A DNA stretch of 64,000 nt from an uncultured Collinsella sp. (GTDB lineage Bacteria; Actinomycetota; Coriobacteriia; Coriobacteriales; Coriobacteriaceae), in contig UQWS01000001.1 in NCBI GenBank assembly GCA_900544875.1, positions 62,001-126,000 of the forward strand, given 5' to 3'. The position numbers were made by a program, and so were the translations under genes. The notes under the pieces are model-generated. The model was given only the letters and a program-made list of their open reading frames with translations, made no database searches and had not been told where the DNA came from. Positions 52,755-62,035 of this stretch are shown here, in pieces (the first letter of the stretch is position 1; each line of letters begins with the position of its first letter).

Positions 52755-53024
52755 CTACATCACCATGTTCAGCGCGTTAACAAACTCCTGGGCCTTCGCA
52801 CGACTGCTCAGGCTAAAGACACAAGCGGTCAACAGCCTGTTACGTAGGAAAACGTCGCGGCCCTTGATCCTGTTGACCCCAGTGATGTCCTTAAGGTAAA
52901 CAATCTCGGTGTGCTTGCCACCAAACGTGCCCTTCTTGAGCACCTCAATACGGTTAGGGTAGATCTTGACGTCTTTAAACCTACCCGAACCTTTGTCCTG
53001 GAATAGCAGCGTGTTCTTGTCCAT
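52755..53024 (-). CDS. Small PH-like domain protein
   Basis: An 89-residue protein opening MDKNTLLFQDKGSGRF, with alternating strands (VKIYPNRIEVLKKGTFGGK, TEIVYLKDITGV) and a C-terminal helix (AKAQEFVNALNMV). This is the layout of a bacterial pleckstrin-like domain. GGAGTG precedes the ATG at 53024. Function unknown. It is convergent with the PI-PLC gene. Confidence 0.65.
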   Translation of the reverse strand: MDKNTLLFQDKGSGRFKDVKIYPNRIEVLKKGTFGGKHTEIVYLKDITGVNRIKGRDVFLRNRLLTACVFSLSSRAKAQEFVNALNMVM

Positions 53025-53192
53025 GCATGTCACTCCCGTGGGGTTCGCTAAAACGGCCTTTATGGTCACATTTTAACCACCGCAAGGCCCCCATGCGAAG
53101 GTGCCAGACAACGCAGCAATTCGTGTCCGCGCGAGGCTTTAAACTAAATGTAATAAAGATGCATTCCTCAAGAGGAAAGTCGGGCGATATTG

Positions 53193-54242
53193 ATGGGTGA
53201 ACTGGTAAACCGCGGGGAATCGACAATCGTGCCAGAAGTTTTTTACAAGCAGGTTTCCTCGATTCTCAACGCCGCTCGCAACAAGGCATATACCGCCGTT
53301 AACTTTGCGATGGTTGAGGCATATTGGGAGATCGGCAAGAGCATTGTTGATGAACAGGGCGGAGAGGAGCGCGCAGCATATGGAGAGGCATTGATTGCGG
53401 GCCTCTCCAGAAGGCTTACCGCGGATTTCGGAAGAGGCTTTGGCATCGCAAACCTTCGCAATATGCGTCAGTTCTTTCTTGCGTTTCCAATTCGCGACGC
53501 ACTGCGTAGCGAATTGAGCTGGACTCATTACCGCAGGTTGATGCGCATTCCCGACCCTGATGCTCGCGCCTGGTACATGAACGAATGCGCCAATTCTCGC
53601 TGGAGCACGCGCCAGATCGAGCGCCAGATCAACACCATGTTCCGAGAGCGCCTACTTGCCAGCAAGGACAAGGAGGCCGTCACCCAGGAAATCCAAAAGC
53701 GCGCCCCGGCTCGTCGCCCCGAGGATATCATCCGCGACCCATATGTGCTGGAGTTTTTAGGTTTCTCGGACGATACTGCGTTTCGCGAGAGCGATCTAGA
53801 GCAGGCGCTCATCACGCATCTTCAGAAGTTCCTGCTGGAGCTTGGCCGTGGCTTCGCTTTCGAGGCGCGCCAAAAGCGCATCACCTTTGATGGGCGCCAT
53901 TTCTATATTGACCTTGTGTTTTACAACTATCTGATGCGCTGTTTCGTGCTCATCGACCTTAAGACCGATGACCTTACGCATCAGGACCTGGGCCAGATGC
54001 AAATGTATGTGAACTACTACACGCGTGAGCTCATGAACGAAGGCGACAATCCGCCCATAGGCATCGTGCTCTGCGCGGACAAAAGCGATTCGATCGTCGA
54101 GTACACGCTGCCCGAAGACAACGACCAAGTGTTTGCCGCCAAATACCTGCCGTATCTTCCAAACAAGGAAGAGCTGGCACGCGAGCTGAGTGCCGAGTAC
54201 CGCGCCATCAACGAAGCGACTAATGGCGAAGTGCAAGGATAG
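53193..54242 (+). CDS. YhcG/DUF1016 family PD-(D/E)XK nuclease
   Basis: A 349-residue protein. The N-terminal DUF1016 helical domain has AYWEIGKSIVDEQ and the GFGIANLRNMRQFF motif. The C-terminal nuclease domain carries FYIDLVFYNYLMRCFVLIDLK, which supplies the Asp and the x-x-Lys of the PD-(D/E)XK site. Such proteins are found near restriction and defence loci, or alone. The ATG at 53193 lies immediately after a TTG; AGAGGA is somewhat far upstream. Confidence 0.88.
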   Translation: MGELVNRGESTIVPEVFYKQVSSILNAARNKAYTAVNFAMVEAYWEIGKSIVDEQGGEERAAYGEALIAGLSRRLTADFGRGFGIANLRNMRQFFLAFPIRDALRSELSWTHYRRLMRIPDPDARAWYMNECANSRWSTRQIERQINTMFRERLLASKDKEAVTQEIQKRAPARRPEDIIRDPYVLEFLGFSDDTAFRESDLEQALITHLQKFLLELGRGFAFEARQKRITFDGRHFYIDLVFYNYLMRCFVLIDLKTDDLTHQDLGQMQMYVNYYTRELMNEGDNPPIGIVLCADKSDSIVEYTLPEDNDQVFAAKYLPYLPNKEELARELSAEYRAINEATNGEVQG

Positions 54243-54305
54243 CAGCACGTTGCGACCGATACCCCCGACGGCGCTCCACATCACCCGGGAAAAGAGGAGC
54301 TTTCC

Positions 54306-55094
54306 ATGACACACAGACCGAAAACAACACTGCGCGACTGCATCTATGGGCTTGCCGTCGGTGACGCGCTGGGCGTTCCCTACGAGTTCAGACCTCGTGG
54401 CACGTTCGAATGCACCGACATGATCGGCTACGGCACGCACGAGCAGACCGCCGGCACCTGGAGCGACGACACATCTATGACGCTCGCCACCTGCGACTCC
54501 ATCAGAGAGCTCGGCCGCATTGACACCGAGGACATGCGCGACAAATTCGTGAGCTGGATCGCCAACGACGAGTACACGATTGATGGCGTCTTCGACTACG
54601 GAGGAACGACCGCCCGCGCCCTTCGCTCCGGCAAGGGTGGCTCCGGCGAGCGCGACAACGGCAACGGCTCGCTCATGCGCATCGCACCCCTGGCGTTTGC
54701 CGATGCAACAGACAAAGAGATCCGTGAGGTCTCTGCAATCACCCACGCTCATAGAACATCGACCGAGTCATGTGTCAAGTTCATCGAACTGTTGAGGTCC
54801 GAGATGGACGGCGCGCTCCCCGAATGGACACTCTGTCTGAAAGATGCACCCGAGCACGAAATCAGGTCGGGTGGCTTCGTGCGCGACACGCTTAAGGCAG
54901 CCACTTGGTGCTTCGTCAACACTAACAGCTACGATGATTGTGTGCTTGCCGCCGTCAACCTGGGCGACGACACCGACACCACCGCAGCCGTCGCAGGCGC
55001 CCTCGCCGGCGCAGCATACGGCATGGACGCAATTCCGCAGAAATGGATCGACACCCTGCGCGGTAAAGAGTTGATTGAGAGCTGCTTGTTTTAG
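54306..55094 (+). CDS. ADP-ribosylglycohydrolase family protein
   Basis: A 262-residue enzyme of the DraG/ARH fold. The paired metal sites are visible in IYGLAVGDALGVPYEF, TWSDDTSMTLA and GDDTDTTAAV, and the middle RDNGNGSLMRIAPLA matches the NG-SLMR block. Known members remove ADP-ribose from proteins or nucleic acids. AGAGGAG stands upstream. It follows the YhcG nuclease by 63 bp, which may hint at a conflict or defence setting, though neither neighbour proves it. Confidence 0.9.
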   Translation: MTHRPKTTLRDCIYGLAVGDALGVPYEFRPRGTFECTDMIGYGTHEQTAGTWSDDTSMTLATCDSIRELGRIDTEDMRDKFVSWIANDEYTIDGVFDYGGTTARALRSGKGGSGERDNGNGSLMRIAPLAFADATDKEIREVSAITHAHRTSTESCVKFIELLRSEMDGALPEWTLCLKDAPEHEIRSGGFVRDTLKAATWCFVNTNSYDDCVLAAVNLGDDTDTTAAVAGALAGAAYGMDAIPQKWIDTLRGKELIESCLF

Positions 55095-55126
55095 GGCGCC
55101 ATTCAAGAAATAAGGTAGGAGGCATC

Positions 55127-55348
55127 ATGGAGAGGAAGATCGCGAATATCGATGAGTTCCAAATGGGCGAAAACGAGACCCCGATACTCCCAACGGGACT
55201 GATGGAGGAAGAAAACCTTTACGTCCTTCCCGACGGGCGCTACCTCCCCTGCGGGGTCTACCGGACCGAAGATGGCGGCTCACTCATTTATGAGCCATCC
55301 GGGCTCAGCTTCTTCGGGCAGATGCTTGCTCAATTCAAAGAGAGCTAA
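55127..55348 (+). CDS. Hypothetical 73-residue protein
   Basis: A short protein starting MERKIANIDEFQMGE, with a strand-rich middle (LYVLPDGRYLPCGVYRTEDGGS) and a terminal amphipathic helix. GTAGGAGG precedes the ATG, and it is 32 bp after the ADP-ribosylglycohydrolase gene, so probably cotranscribed. I do not recognise it. Confidence 0.65.
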   Translation: MERKIANIDEFQMGENETPILPTGLMEEENLYVLPDGRYLPCGVYRTEDGGSLIYEPSGLSFFGQMLAQFKES

Positions 55349-55491
55349 AGGCTTGATTGCCCGTCAGATCGACACTGCTCCAAACCAGGGGGTGGATAGG
55401 ATGTCTCCCACCGCGGCCTGTGAGGTAAAATCTTGACCGCCGCGGAATCCGCCTGCGGGCAACGCTCCGATCTCCGATTGGGGTGAAGCCT

Positions 55492-55584
55492 ATGAACTTG
55501 TTTCTTGAAATCCTGCGCCTCTCGATGTATGTGACCGGCATTGCCCGGAACCTCTACTCGATCTGGCGGGAATATAAGCAGTAA
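55492..55584 (+). CDS. Possible 30-residue amphipathic peptide
   Basis: A tiny frame starting MNLFLEILRLSMYV and ending WREYKQ. GGGGTGAAG stands before the ATG and a strong hairpin terminator lies 23 bp after the stop. A hydrophobic first half followed by a basic, aromatic end resembles type I toxin peptides or small membrane regulators. The unit of ribosome site, ORF and terminator makes it worth recording despite its length. Confidence 0.45.
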   Translation: MNLFLEILRLSMYVTGIARNLYSIWREYKQ

Positions 55585-55607
55585 CGGATAGCGAAGGGAG
55601 TCATAGA

Positions 55608-55636
55608 AAAGGGTCGGTTGCAGCCGACCCTTTAAG
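55608..55636 (+). terminator. Hairpin after the 30-residue ORF
   Basis: AAAGGGTCGG (55608-55617) pairs with CCGACCCTTT (55624-55633) around TTGCAG. The stretch from 55637 to 55863 shows no gene. Confidence 0.75.
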
Positions 55637-55863
55637 ACGATAGCACCTGCGTTGCCCGCGCTTCCAAAGTTGACCGACTGAGGAGCGGGTTCCGCGGCAC
55701 ATCCTGATTTTACCCAGTGGCAAGGCTCTTTTACAGCCGTTCCACCGTTTATTTACATCTGCCAATCAAGACGAGACTACTACGCACCTTTATTACACAC
55801 GATATTTTCAGCCTGGTATAACCAAGTTCAATAATAGAATGCAAATCCAACCACCGTGTCTGA

Positions 55864-55968
55864 TTACAAAAAGATTTTTGCCTTTTCTGCAGCAAACTCT
55901 TCCTCGGTAAGCACTCCACTATCACGCAGCGTTGCAAGCCTCTCAAGCCTTGCAACTACATCAATCAC
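55864..55968 (-). pseudogene. SHOCT domain, out of frame with its parent gene
   Basis: The minus strand encodes VVARLERLATLRDSGVLTEE and on through EFAAEKAKIFL, an unmistakable SHOCT (short C-terminal) domain of about 30 residues. It is in a different frame from the gene at 55961-56332, overlapping its stop by 8 bp, with only a GTG as possible start. SHOCT domains nearly always end a longer protein, so a frameshift at about 55961-55970 probably severed it. Confidence 0.7.
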
Positions 55969-56332
55969 TATCCGCCAGCGTCTCAATAGTCTGTGAAACC
56001 TGCGGATACCGCTCAAGCTCCTTCGATAGGGCATCGACTATCTCGGCAATATTCTTTGCATTTTTGCCCCCGTTTAATACGTTTGCCCTGACCTTAGATG
56101 ACGACTTGACAGTAACGCCAGATCCGCCTTCAACTGGAACAACCGAAATACTGATATTTTCGCCCCAAGACCAAAGGCTCATACCAATCTCGGCTGCAAC
56201 TGTTCTTGTTGTGGGCGATGCACTATCAACTTTTACTTTAGGCAGCTTTTCCATAGCTGCCTTCAAGGCATTAAACGTGTCGTCAGGAGAATACGGTACC
56301 TGAAGCTGAAGCTGCTGATCCGCAAAACCCAT
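55961..56332 (-). CDS. Conserved hypothetical protein, SHOCT domain lost by frameshift
   Basis: A 123-residue protein opening MGFADQQLQLQVPYSPDDTF, with a helix-strand pattern and SISVVPVEGGSGVTVKS, followed by the helix IAEIVDALSKELERY. The frame ends just where a SHOCT domain would begin, and that domain continues in the next frame. The gene may be a truncated or frameshifted form of a longer protein. Lower GC than neighbours suggests transfer. Confidence 0.6.
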   Translation of the reverse strand: MGFADQQLQLQVPYSPDDTFNALKAAMEKLPKVKVDSASPTTRTVAAEIGMSLWSWGENISISVVPVEGGSGVTVKSSSKVRANVLNGGKNAKNIAEIVDALSKELERYPQVSQTIETLADSD

Positions 56333-56448
56333 AATCTGGCCTCCGCTTCTTACAAGATTAAGGCTATCGGCAATGGTAGCACGTTCCCAGCAGTCTTAAG
56401 TTCGTCTCATGACCTTGCGATGCAGCCCGACGCTCCGGCACCACTCCC

Positions 56449-57786
56449 CTACTTACCAAAAATCGCAGCGAACAATCCCTTGCGTTTGGGCTTTTCTTCT
56501 CGGTAGGAACCCTCAGCTGCCGCTGCAACCTGGCGCGGTTGCTCGCCGCCTCCACGGCGCACGATCTGGTACAGAAACGGCGACTTAACGTATTTGACCT
56601 CGATGGGCGTGGCGTGCACGGTGCTCTCGCCGGACAGATGCAGGCTCGGGTTGAGCGGTGCCACGATATGCGTCTCGCGCTTGTCGCTAAACACCACCGC
56701 GGCCGCGCGGCCCGTCTGGCCGTTCACGGCGATGCGCACCTGCTCGCCATCGCGGCTGTCCGTTGCCGGACGGTCGACAAAGTACACCGGCACCATCACC
56801 AGGCCATCCTTATGCTTGCGGGCCTTGCGCGCCCAGGTTCGGATGCTCTTTTTATTGAGCCCCAGCACCGCCTCGGCATCGTTGCCGGCAATGTCGAGCG
56901 CCAGCTTATCAATGACCACCTGGTCCTTGGTAGACGCATCGACGGAGACGACGCGGAAGTCACCTTCCTGCATGGCGGGATCGAACGGGCCGACCTTGGC
57001 AAAGTCCCATGGCTCCAAAATGCCCATAAGGCGAACATCCAGATAGTTTGCCCGCGGATACGCCCAGTCGAGCACCTCGTAGTACACCAGGGTTTCCTTG
57101 CTCAGGCCCTTGCCCGGGAAGCTCGCCATCATACGCAGGTCCGCCAGCGCCATGGGGAAATAGAAGAGCATCATGTCGTTTTGGATCGCGTCTTCCACGT
57201 CGTGCCCGGCAAAGGCATCCGGGTACTGGCGCACCAGCTGCAGCGCGTTGGCACGTGCCTGCTGCGGTGAGATTTCGCAGGGAATACCCTGCTCCGGCAC
57301 ATACTCCGCACCCACGCCCATGGTCAGACGTTTGCTAAACGTACCGGGCTTGAGCAGGTCGGCAATGCCGATCTTGTTGCCGCAGGACGGGCACTCAAAC
57401 ACACGCTGCGTTGACTCGCCCTCAAAGGACGCTCCGCAGAAGGGGCAAGGAATGCTCACATGCGTGGCCTCTTGGAACTCCTGCGCCGTGCCGCGATCCT
57501 CCCACAGCAGATGTTCCAGGACCGACTGGTTGCGCCAATGCGAATTGAAGAAATACCAGTCCGGGTCCTCCGGGCGCTCGAGTTGCGACACATGCGTGAG
57601 CTTGAGCAGTCCATCCACCACCGTCAACGGCGTATGGCGAATGCCCAAAGCGCTCTTGGGCTCTCCGGCGTCCGCCTGCCACGGAATGACCGCACCACAA
57701 TAGGCGCACTCAAAGCTGCGCTTAGCCTGGTGCGAGTACATAGGGCCGCCGCAGTTTTGACATTTAATGGCAAACATCTCGTCCAT
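56449..57786 (-). CDS. Protein with three zinc-ribbon motifs
   Basis: A 445-residue cytosolic protein. CxxC pairs occur at the N terminus (KCQNCGG and ECAYCGA) and again at about 115-145 (PCPFCGA and ECPSCGN). The rest, from about 190 to 420, contains long stretches of mixed alpha and beta structure (LVRQYPDAFAGHD, RANYLDVRLMGILEPWDF) that I do not recognise. It ends in a basic tail. GGAGG precedes the ATG at 57786. Divergent from the CDF exporter. Confidence 0.7.
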   Translation of the reverse strand: MDEMFAIKCQNCGGPMYSHQAKRSFECAYCGAVIPWQADAGEPKSALGIRHTPLTVVDGLLKLTHVSQLERPEDPDWYFFNSHWRNQSVLEHLLWEDRGTAQEFQEATHVSIPCPFCGASFEGESTQRVFECPSCGNKIGIADLLKPGTFSKRLTMGVGAEYVPEQGIPCEISPQQARANALQLVRQYPDAFAGHDVEDAIQNDMMLFYFPMALADLRMMASFPGKGLSKETLVYYEVLDWAYPRANYLDVRLMGILEPWDFAKVGPFDPAMQEGDFRVVSVDASTKDQVVIDKLALDIAGNDAEAVLGLNKKSIRTWARKARKHKDGLVMVPVYFVDRPATDSRDGEQVRIAVNGQTGRAAAVVFSDKRETHIVAPLNPSLHLSGESTVHATPIEVKYVKSPFLYQIVRRGGGEQPRQVAAAAEGSYREEKPKRKGLFAAIFGK

Positions 57787-58004
57787 GGAAACGTCCTCCT
57801 TTGCACAGGGGCTGTCGACGTTAAGTATGTCGAGCAAACAGGCACATGCCCATACCCATGTGGCCCAAAATGGACCACCCAGGCAGACGAGAAGGCTCGC
57901 TCGTTAGCACCGGCAGACCATTGCTGCATTTTCTGAGCATCGGTGCACAGCGCCTCCGCGCGAGCTACACTATCCCCTTAAACATGATTGTGAGGACGAC
58001 CGCT

Positions 58005-59195
58005 ATGCTATTTGTAAATCAGCTGGTACATACGCTTGTTCCCGGCAGCGAGGGCGAGCCGGTCGATACCTCCTGCCGCACCAACGCGGGCTTCGCCGCA
58101 AGCCTCATCTGCATTGGCCTCAACATCACCCTGTGCCTGGCCAAGGGCATCGCGGGCCTGCTCGCTGGCTCCGTCTCCCTCATCGCCGACGCTTTCAACA
58201 ACCTCTCCGATGCCTCGAGCAACATCGTGAGCCTGCTCGGGTTCCGCCTCGCCAGCCGCCCGGCAGACGAAGGCCACCCCTATGGCCACGGCCGCTACGA
58301 GTACCTCGCCGGCTTGTTTGTCGCCGTCCTGGTTTGCGCCGTCGGCATCAACCTGATCCTCGAGTCGGTCACCAAGATCATCAAGCCTTCCCCCACCGCT
58401 TACACGCTCGTTTCCCTTGCGGCACTGGCTACATCCATGCTCGTTAAGCTCTGGATGGCCGCATTCAACCGCGCGCTGGGCAACCGTATCGATTCCGAAA
58501 CACTCATTGCCACAGCACAGGACTCCAAAAACGACGTCATCACCTCGGGTTCGGTCTTGATGGCGGCGCTTATTTCGCAGACGACCGGCTTTGACCTCGA
58601 TGGCTGGGCAGGCCTGGGTGTGGGCATCTTCATCTGCATCAGCGGCATGGGTCTAGTGCGCGACGCCATCAGCCCGTTGCTGGGACAAGCGCCCGACCCC
58701 AAGCTCGTTCAGGCAATCCGCGACAAGATCATGTCCTATCCGCAGGTCTTGGGCACACACGACCTGATGGTGCACGACTACGGCCCCGGTCGTCAGTTTG
58801 CCAGCGCCCACGTGGAGATGCCCGGCGAGGGCGACGCATTTGAGCACCACGAGATTTTGGACACCATCGAGCACGACATCAAGCGTCAGATGGGCATCGG
58901 CATCACGTTGCACTGTGACCCCATCGCCACCACCGGCGACGACCTGCGCGGCTGGGTCAAGCGCGGCATCATGCAGATCGATCCCGCGCTCTCCATCCAC
59001 GACCTGCACGAGCACGACGGGTTCGTTTCGTTTGACCTTGTGCGTCCCGACGGCTTTGACATATCCGACGAGGAGCTGCTGGAGCTCGTCACGCGCATCG
59101 TGCACGAGCGCCGACCCAATGCCTCATGCGTCGTTACGTTTGACTCGGGCTTTAGCTCGCCCGACCGTCCGGCCGAGCAGCTGTGGCCCGCTTAA
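58005..59195 (+). CDS. Cation diffusion facilitator, manganese-type
   Basis: A 396-residue CDF exporter with six transmembrane helices and a long C-terminal domain. The metal site reads Asn65-x3-Asp69 in helix 2 (AFNNLSDASS) and Asp173-x3-Asp177 in helix 5 (AQDSKNDVIT). This N-D-D-D set marks the manganese CDF group (MntE-like), whereas zinc CDFs usually have His-Asp. PADEGHPYGHGRYEY between helices 2 and 3 is typical. The ATG at 58005 has AGGA upstream; earlier ATGs lack a site. Confidence 0.88.
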   Translation: MLFVNQLVHTLVPGSEGEPVDTSCRTNAGFAASLICIGLNITLCLAKGIAGLLAGSVSLIADAFNNLSDASSNIVSLLGFRLASRPADEGHPYGHGRYEYLAGLFVAVLVCAVGINLILESVTKIIKPSPTAYTLVSLAALATSMLVKLWMAAFNRALGNRIDSETLIATAQDSKNDVITSGSVLMAALISQTTGFDLDGWAGLGVGIFICISGMGLVRDAISPLLGQAPDPKLVQAIRDKIMSYPQVLGTHDLMVHDYGPGRQFASAHVEMPGEGDAFEHHEILDTIEHDIKRQMGIGITLHCDPIATTGDDLRGWVKRGIMQIDPALSIHDLHEHDGFVSFDLVRPDGFDISDEELLELVTRIVHERRPNASCVVTFDSGFSSPDRPAEQLWPA

Positions 59196-59198
59196 CAG

Positions 59199-60188
59199 CT
59201 AGTTTCCCTGAGCGCCCGAGATGCCGTTTTGCAGAGCGTTCCAGGCATCCGTCGCCATGCCGCCCAAGTTCTGAGCGGTGTCGCCCAGGTTCTGGGCCGT
59301 GTCGCCCAGCTCTTGGGCCTTATCCCCAAGCTCCTGTGCCTTGTTGCTCAAGTCCTCCAGCGTATTGGAACTCGAGCTGTCGGTACCGCTTTGGCCGTCG
59401 GGCGAGTTGCCCGAGCTATTCTTGTGCGTGAGTTGAATTTCGAGGTTGCCGCTGTCGTTATAGTAAGCAGAAGTAACGACCCAGTTGGCATCGATGACGG
59501 GCGTTGAGCCATCATCAGTCAGGACCACGGCATTCGAAAGATTGGCGCCGCGCGACTTGAGAAGTTTCTTGGCGTTGGACCAGTACTGCCCCGGGATATC
59601 GCTCAGATCGACGGTGCTAGACGAGGCGGACTCGGTTTGCTCGGCAGCGGTATCGGCCGTTGAACTCCCTCGCTTGTTGAGCATGCCCGACACAATGGCA
59701 AACACAACCGACAGCGCAAAGAAGATCGCCAGCACGATGAGGATCTTCTTGATCACGCTCGACGAACGCGACGGCTTCTTCTCCTCGTCCTCGCCATATT
59801 GCGGAATCGACTTGGGGTACTCGCGATACGGCTCGCGCGACTCGTAGCGAGACTGCGCCGTGCGAGGCATATACGTCGTCTGCTGAGGCTGCGGAATGGG
59901 ATTTTGCGGCAGGTCATCATAGGGATTCGGCGTCGAGGCGGCATAAGAATCCTGCGGCGCGTAATCAAACGGGTCCGGAGCTGCGTTGCCATAGGGGCCT
60001 TGCGAAGATGTAGCGTAAGAATCCTGCGCCGTGTCGCCATAGCCCATAACCCGGGTGGGCTCGGCAGAAGGCTGCGTCGCGGCGGGGTCGGTATAACCGA
60101 GGTTGGGAACAACGCGGGTCGCATCGGCGCTATCGCCAGCCTGCGCGGAACCGTAGCCGCCCATCACGGTTGTCTTGTCCTGATCCAT
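59199..60188 (-). CDS. Membrane protein with disordered N terminus and AQxLGD repeats
   Basis: A 329-residue protein. Residues 1-140 are rich in Pro, Tyr, Gln and Ser with YAPQDSY-type repeats, probably disordered and cytosolic. One transmembrane helix lies at about 148-170. The outside part has a small domain (DIPGQYWSNAKKLLKSRGAN, then an aspartate-rich strand) resembling a PASTA-like fold, and ends with four KAQELGDTAQNLGD-type heptads. Function unknown. It is convergent with the CDF gene, 3 bp apart. Confidence 0.7.
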   Translation of the reverse strand: MDQDKTTVMGGYGSAQAGDSADATRVVPNLGYTDPAATQPSAEPTRVMGYGDTAQDSYATSSQGPYGNAAPDPFDYAPQDSYAASTPNPYDDLPQNPIPQPQQTTYMPRTAQSRYESREPYREYPKSIPQYGEDEEKKPSRSSSVIKKILIVLAIFFALSVVFAIVSGMLNKRGSSTADTAAEQTESASSSTVDLSDIPGQYWSNAKKLLKSRGANLSNAVVLTDDGSTPVIDANWVVTSAYYNDSGNLEIQLTHKNSSGNSPDGQSGTDSSSSNTLEDLSNKAQELGDKAQELGDTAQNLGDTAQNLGGMATDAWNALQNGISGAQGN

Positions 60189-60305
60189 GCAACGATTCCT
60201 TTCCGTCGCGCGTGAGCATCAAGTTATCCATGCATTCTACCCGCGCAAAAGCCTATGATGGGCAGAGCCCGTCGGTATCTACAAGACATGCGCGGGCCTA
60301 AGGAT

Positions 60306-60342
60306 AAAAAAGCCCCGCCGGGCCTTGGGGGCACGGCGGGGC
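60306..60342 (-). terminator. Terminator after fhs
   Basis: On the minus strand GCCCCGCCG and CGGCGGGGC close a 13-base loop and are followed by TTTTTTATCC. Confidence 0.88.
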
Positions 60343-60367
60343 GGGCAGGCAGCTAGGGGCAACAGGC

Positions 60368-62035
60368 TTAGAACAGGCCGGTGATGTTGCCGTCGCTGTC
60401 GACGTCGATGTTCTCAGCCGCGGGGACCTTGGGCAAGCCCGGCATGGTCAGAACACTGCCAGTCAATGCGACCACAAAGTGGGCACCGGCGGAAACCTTG
60501 AGCTCGCGCACCGTGATGCGGAAGTTCTCGGGAGCGCCCAGGGCCTTGGCGTTGTCGCTAAAGCTGTACTGCGTCTTGGCCACGCACACCGGCAGGTTGC
60601 CAAAGCCGTTCTCGCGCAGCTCGGCGAGCTGGCGCTTGGCGGCCGGCGTAAAGTCGACGCCGTCGGCGCGGTAGACCTTGGTGGCAATGGCCTCAAGAGC
60701 GTCGGCCACATCGGCGCCGTCCTCATAGGCAAACTTGAGCTCGCTCGGCTGCTCAATCAGACGCATGACCTCATCGGCAAGCTCGAGCGCGCCCTCGCCG
60801 CCCTTGGCCCAAACCTCGGAAAGCTTAACGTTGACGCCGAGCTTCTGACACTCGGACTCGATGAGCGCAAGCTCGGCCTCGGTGTCCGTCGGGAAGCGGT
60901 TGATGGCGACTACGCAGGGCAGACCATAAACGTTCTGGATGTTGTCGACGTGACGCAGCAGGTTGGGCATGCCGGCCTTGAGTGCCTCGAGGTTCTCCTC
61001 GTTGAGGTCGGCCTTGGCGACGCCACCGTTGTACTTCAGCGCACGAGCGGTCGCGACGACCACGACGGCGCTGGGGCGAACGCCCGTCATGCGGCACTTG
61101 ATGTCGAGGAACTTCTCGGCACCCAGATCGGCACCGAAGCCGGCCTCGGTAATGGCGACATCGCCAAAGCGCATCGCCATACGCGTGGCCATGATGGAGT
61201 TGCAGCCGTGGGCAATATTGGCGAAGGGACCGCCGTGGACAAACGCGGGCGTACCCTCGAGCGTCTGCACCAGATTGGGCTTGAGCGCATCCTTGAGCAG
61301 GGCCGCCATGGCACCCTGAGCCTTAAGGTCACGGGCGCGAACGGGCTCGCCGGCATAGCTGTAGCCGACAACAATCTCGCCCAGGCGCTCCTTGAGGTCA
61401 TTGATGCTCGTGGACAGGCACAGGATTGCCATGACCTCGGAGGCAACGGTGATATCGAAGCCGTCCTCGCGCGGCACGCCCTGGGCCTTGCCGCCAATAC
61501 CGTCGATGACATGGCGCAGCTGACGGTCGTTCATGTCGACGACGCGCTTCCAGGTGATGCGCTTAACATCGATACCGAGCTGGTTGCCCTGCTGAATATG
61601 GTTGTCGAGCATGGCGGCCAGCAGGTTGTTAGCGGCACCGATAGCGTGGAAGTCACCGGTAAAGTGCAGGTTGATGTCCTCCATGGGGATGACCTGCGCC
61701 CAGCCGCCGCCGGCGGCACCGCCCTTGACGCCAAAGACGGGACCGAGCGAAGGCTCACGCAGGGCCACAGCACTCTTGACGCCGCGACGGCGCAGGCCAT
61801 CGGCCAGACCGATGGTCGTGGTGGTCTTACCCTCGCCCGCAGGCGTGGGGTTGATGGCGGTCACGAGGACGAGCTTGGCCTGGTGATCAGTTGGCTCATT
61901 AAGCAGAGAGTAGTCGACCTTAGCCTTGTCGAAGCCGTACGGAATCAGGTGCTTTACGTCGACACCGGCGTTCTTGGCCACCTCGGTAATGGGCAGCGGT
62001 GTGACGGAACGTGCGATTTCGATGTCAGTAGGCAT
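60368..62035 (-). CDS. fhs: Formate-tetrahydrofolate ligase
   Basis: A 555-residue ATP-dependent ligase making 10-formyl-THF from formate. The P-loop INPTPAGEGKTTTTIGL is at about 55-72, and FVHGGPFANIAHGCNS and GFGADLGAEKF are family blocks. Length is normal. AAAGGACC precedes the ATG at 62035. Its product feeds fchA and folD at 45.5-47 kb. The leader (62036-62179) has a plausible TATGCT -10 box, but no tetrahydrofolate riboswitch was seen. Confidence 0.96.
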   Translation of the reverse strand: MPTDIEIARSVTPLPITEVAKNAGVDVKHLIPYGFDKAKVDYSLLNEPTDHQAKLVLVTAINPTPAGEGKTTTTIGLADGLRRRGVKSAVALREPSLGPVFGVKGGAAGGGWAQVIPMEDINLHFTGDFHAIGAANNLLAAMLDNHIQQGNQLGIDVKRITWKRVVDMNDRQLRHVIDGIGGKAQGVPREDGFDITVASEVMAILCLSTSINDLKERLGEIVVGYSYAGEPVRARDLKAQGAMAALLKDALKPNLVQTLEGTPAFVHGGPFANIAHGCNSIMATRMAMRFGDVAITEAGFGADLGAEKFLDIKCRMTGVRPSAVVVVATARALKYNGGVAKADLNEENLEALKAGMPNLLRHVDNIQNVYGLPCVVAINRFPTDTEAELALIESECQKLGVNVKLSEVWAKGGEGALELADEVMRLIEQPSELKFAYEDGADVADALEAIATKVYRADGVDFTPAAKRQLAELRENGFGNLPVCVAKTQYSFSDNAKALGAPENFRITVRELKVSAGAHFVVALTGSVLTMPGLPKVPAAENIDVDSDGNITGLF

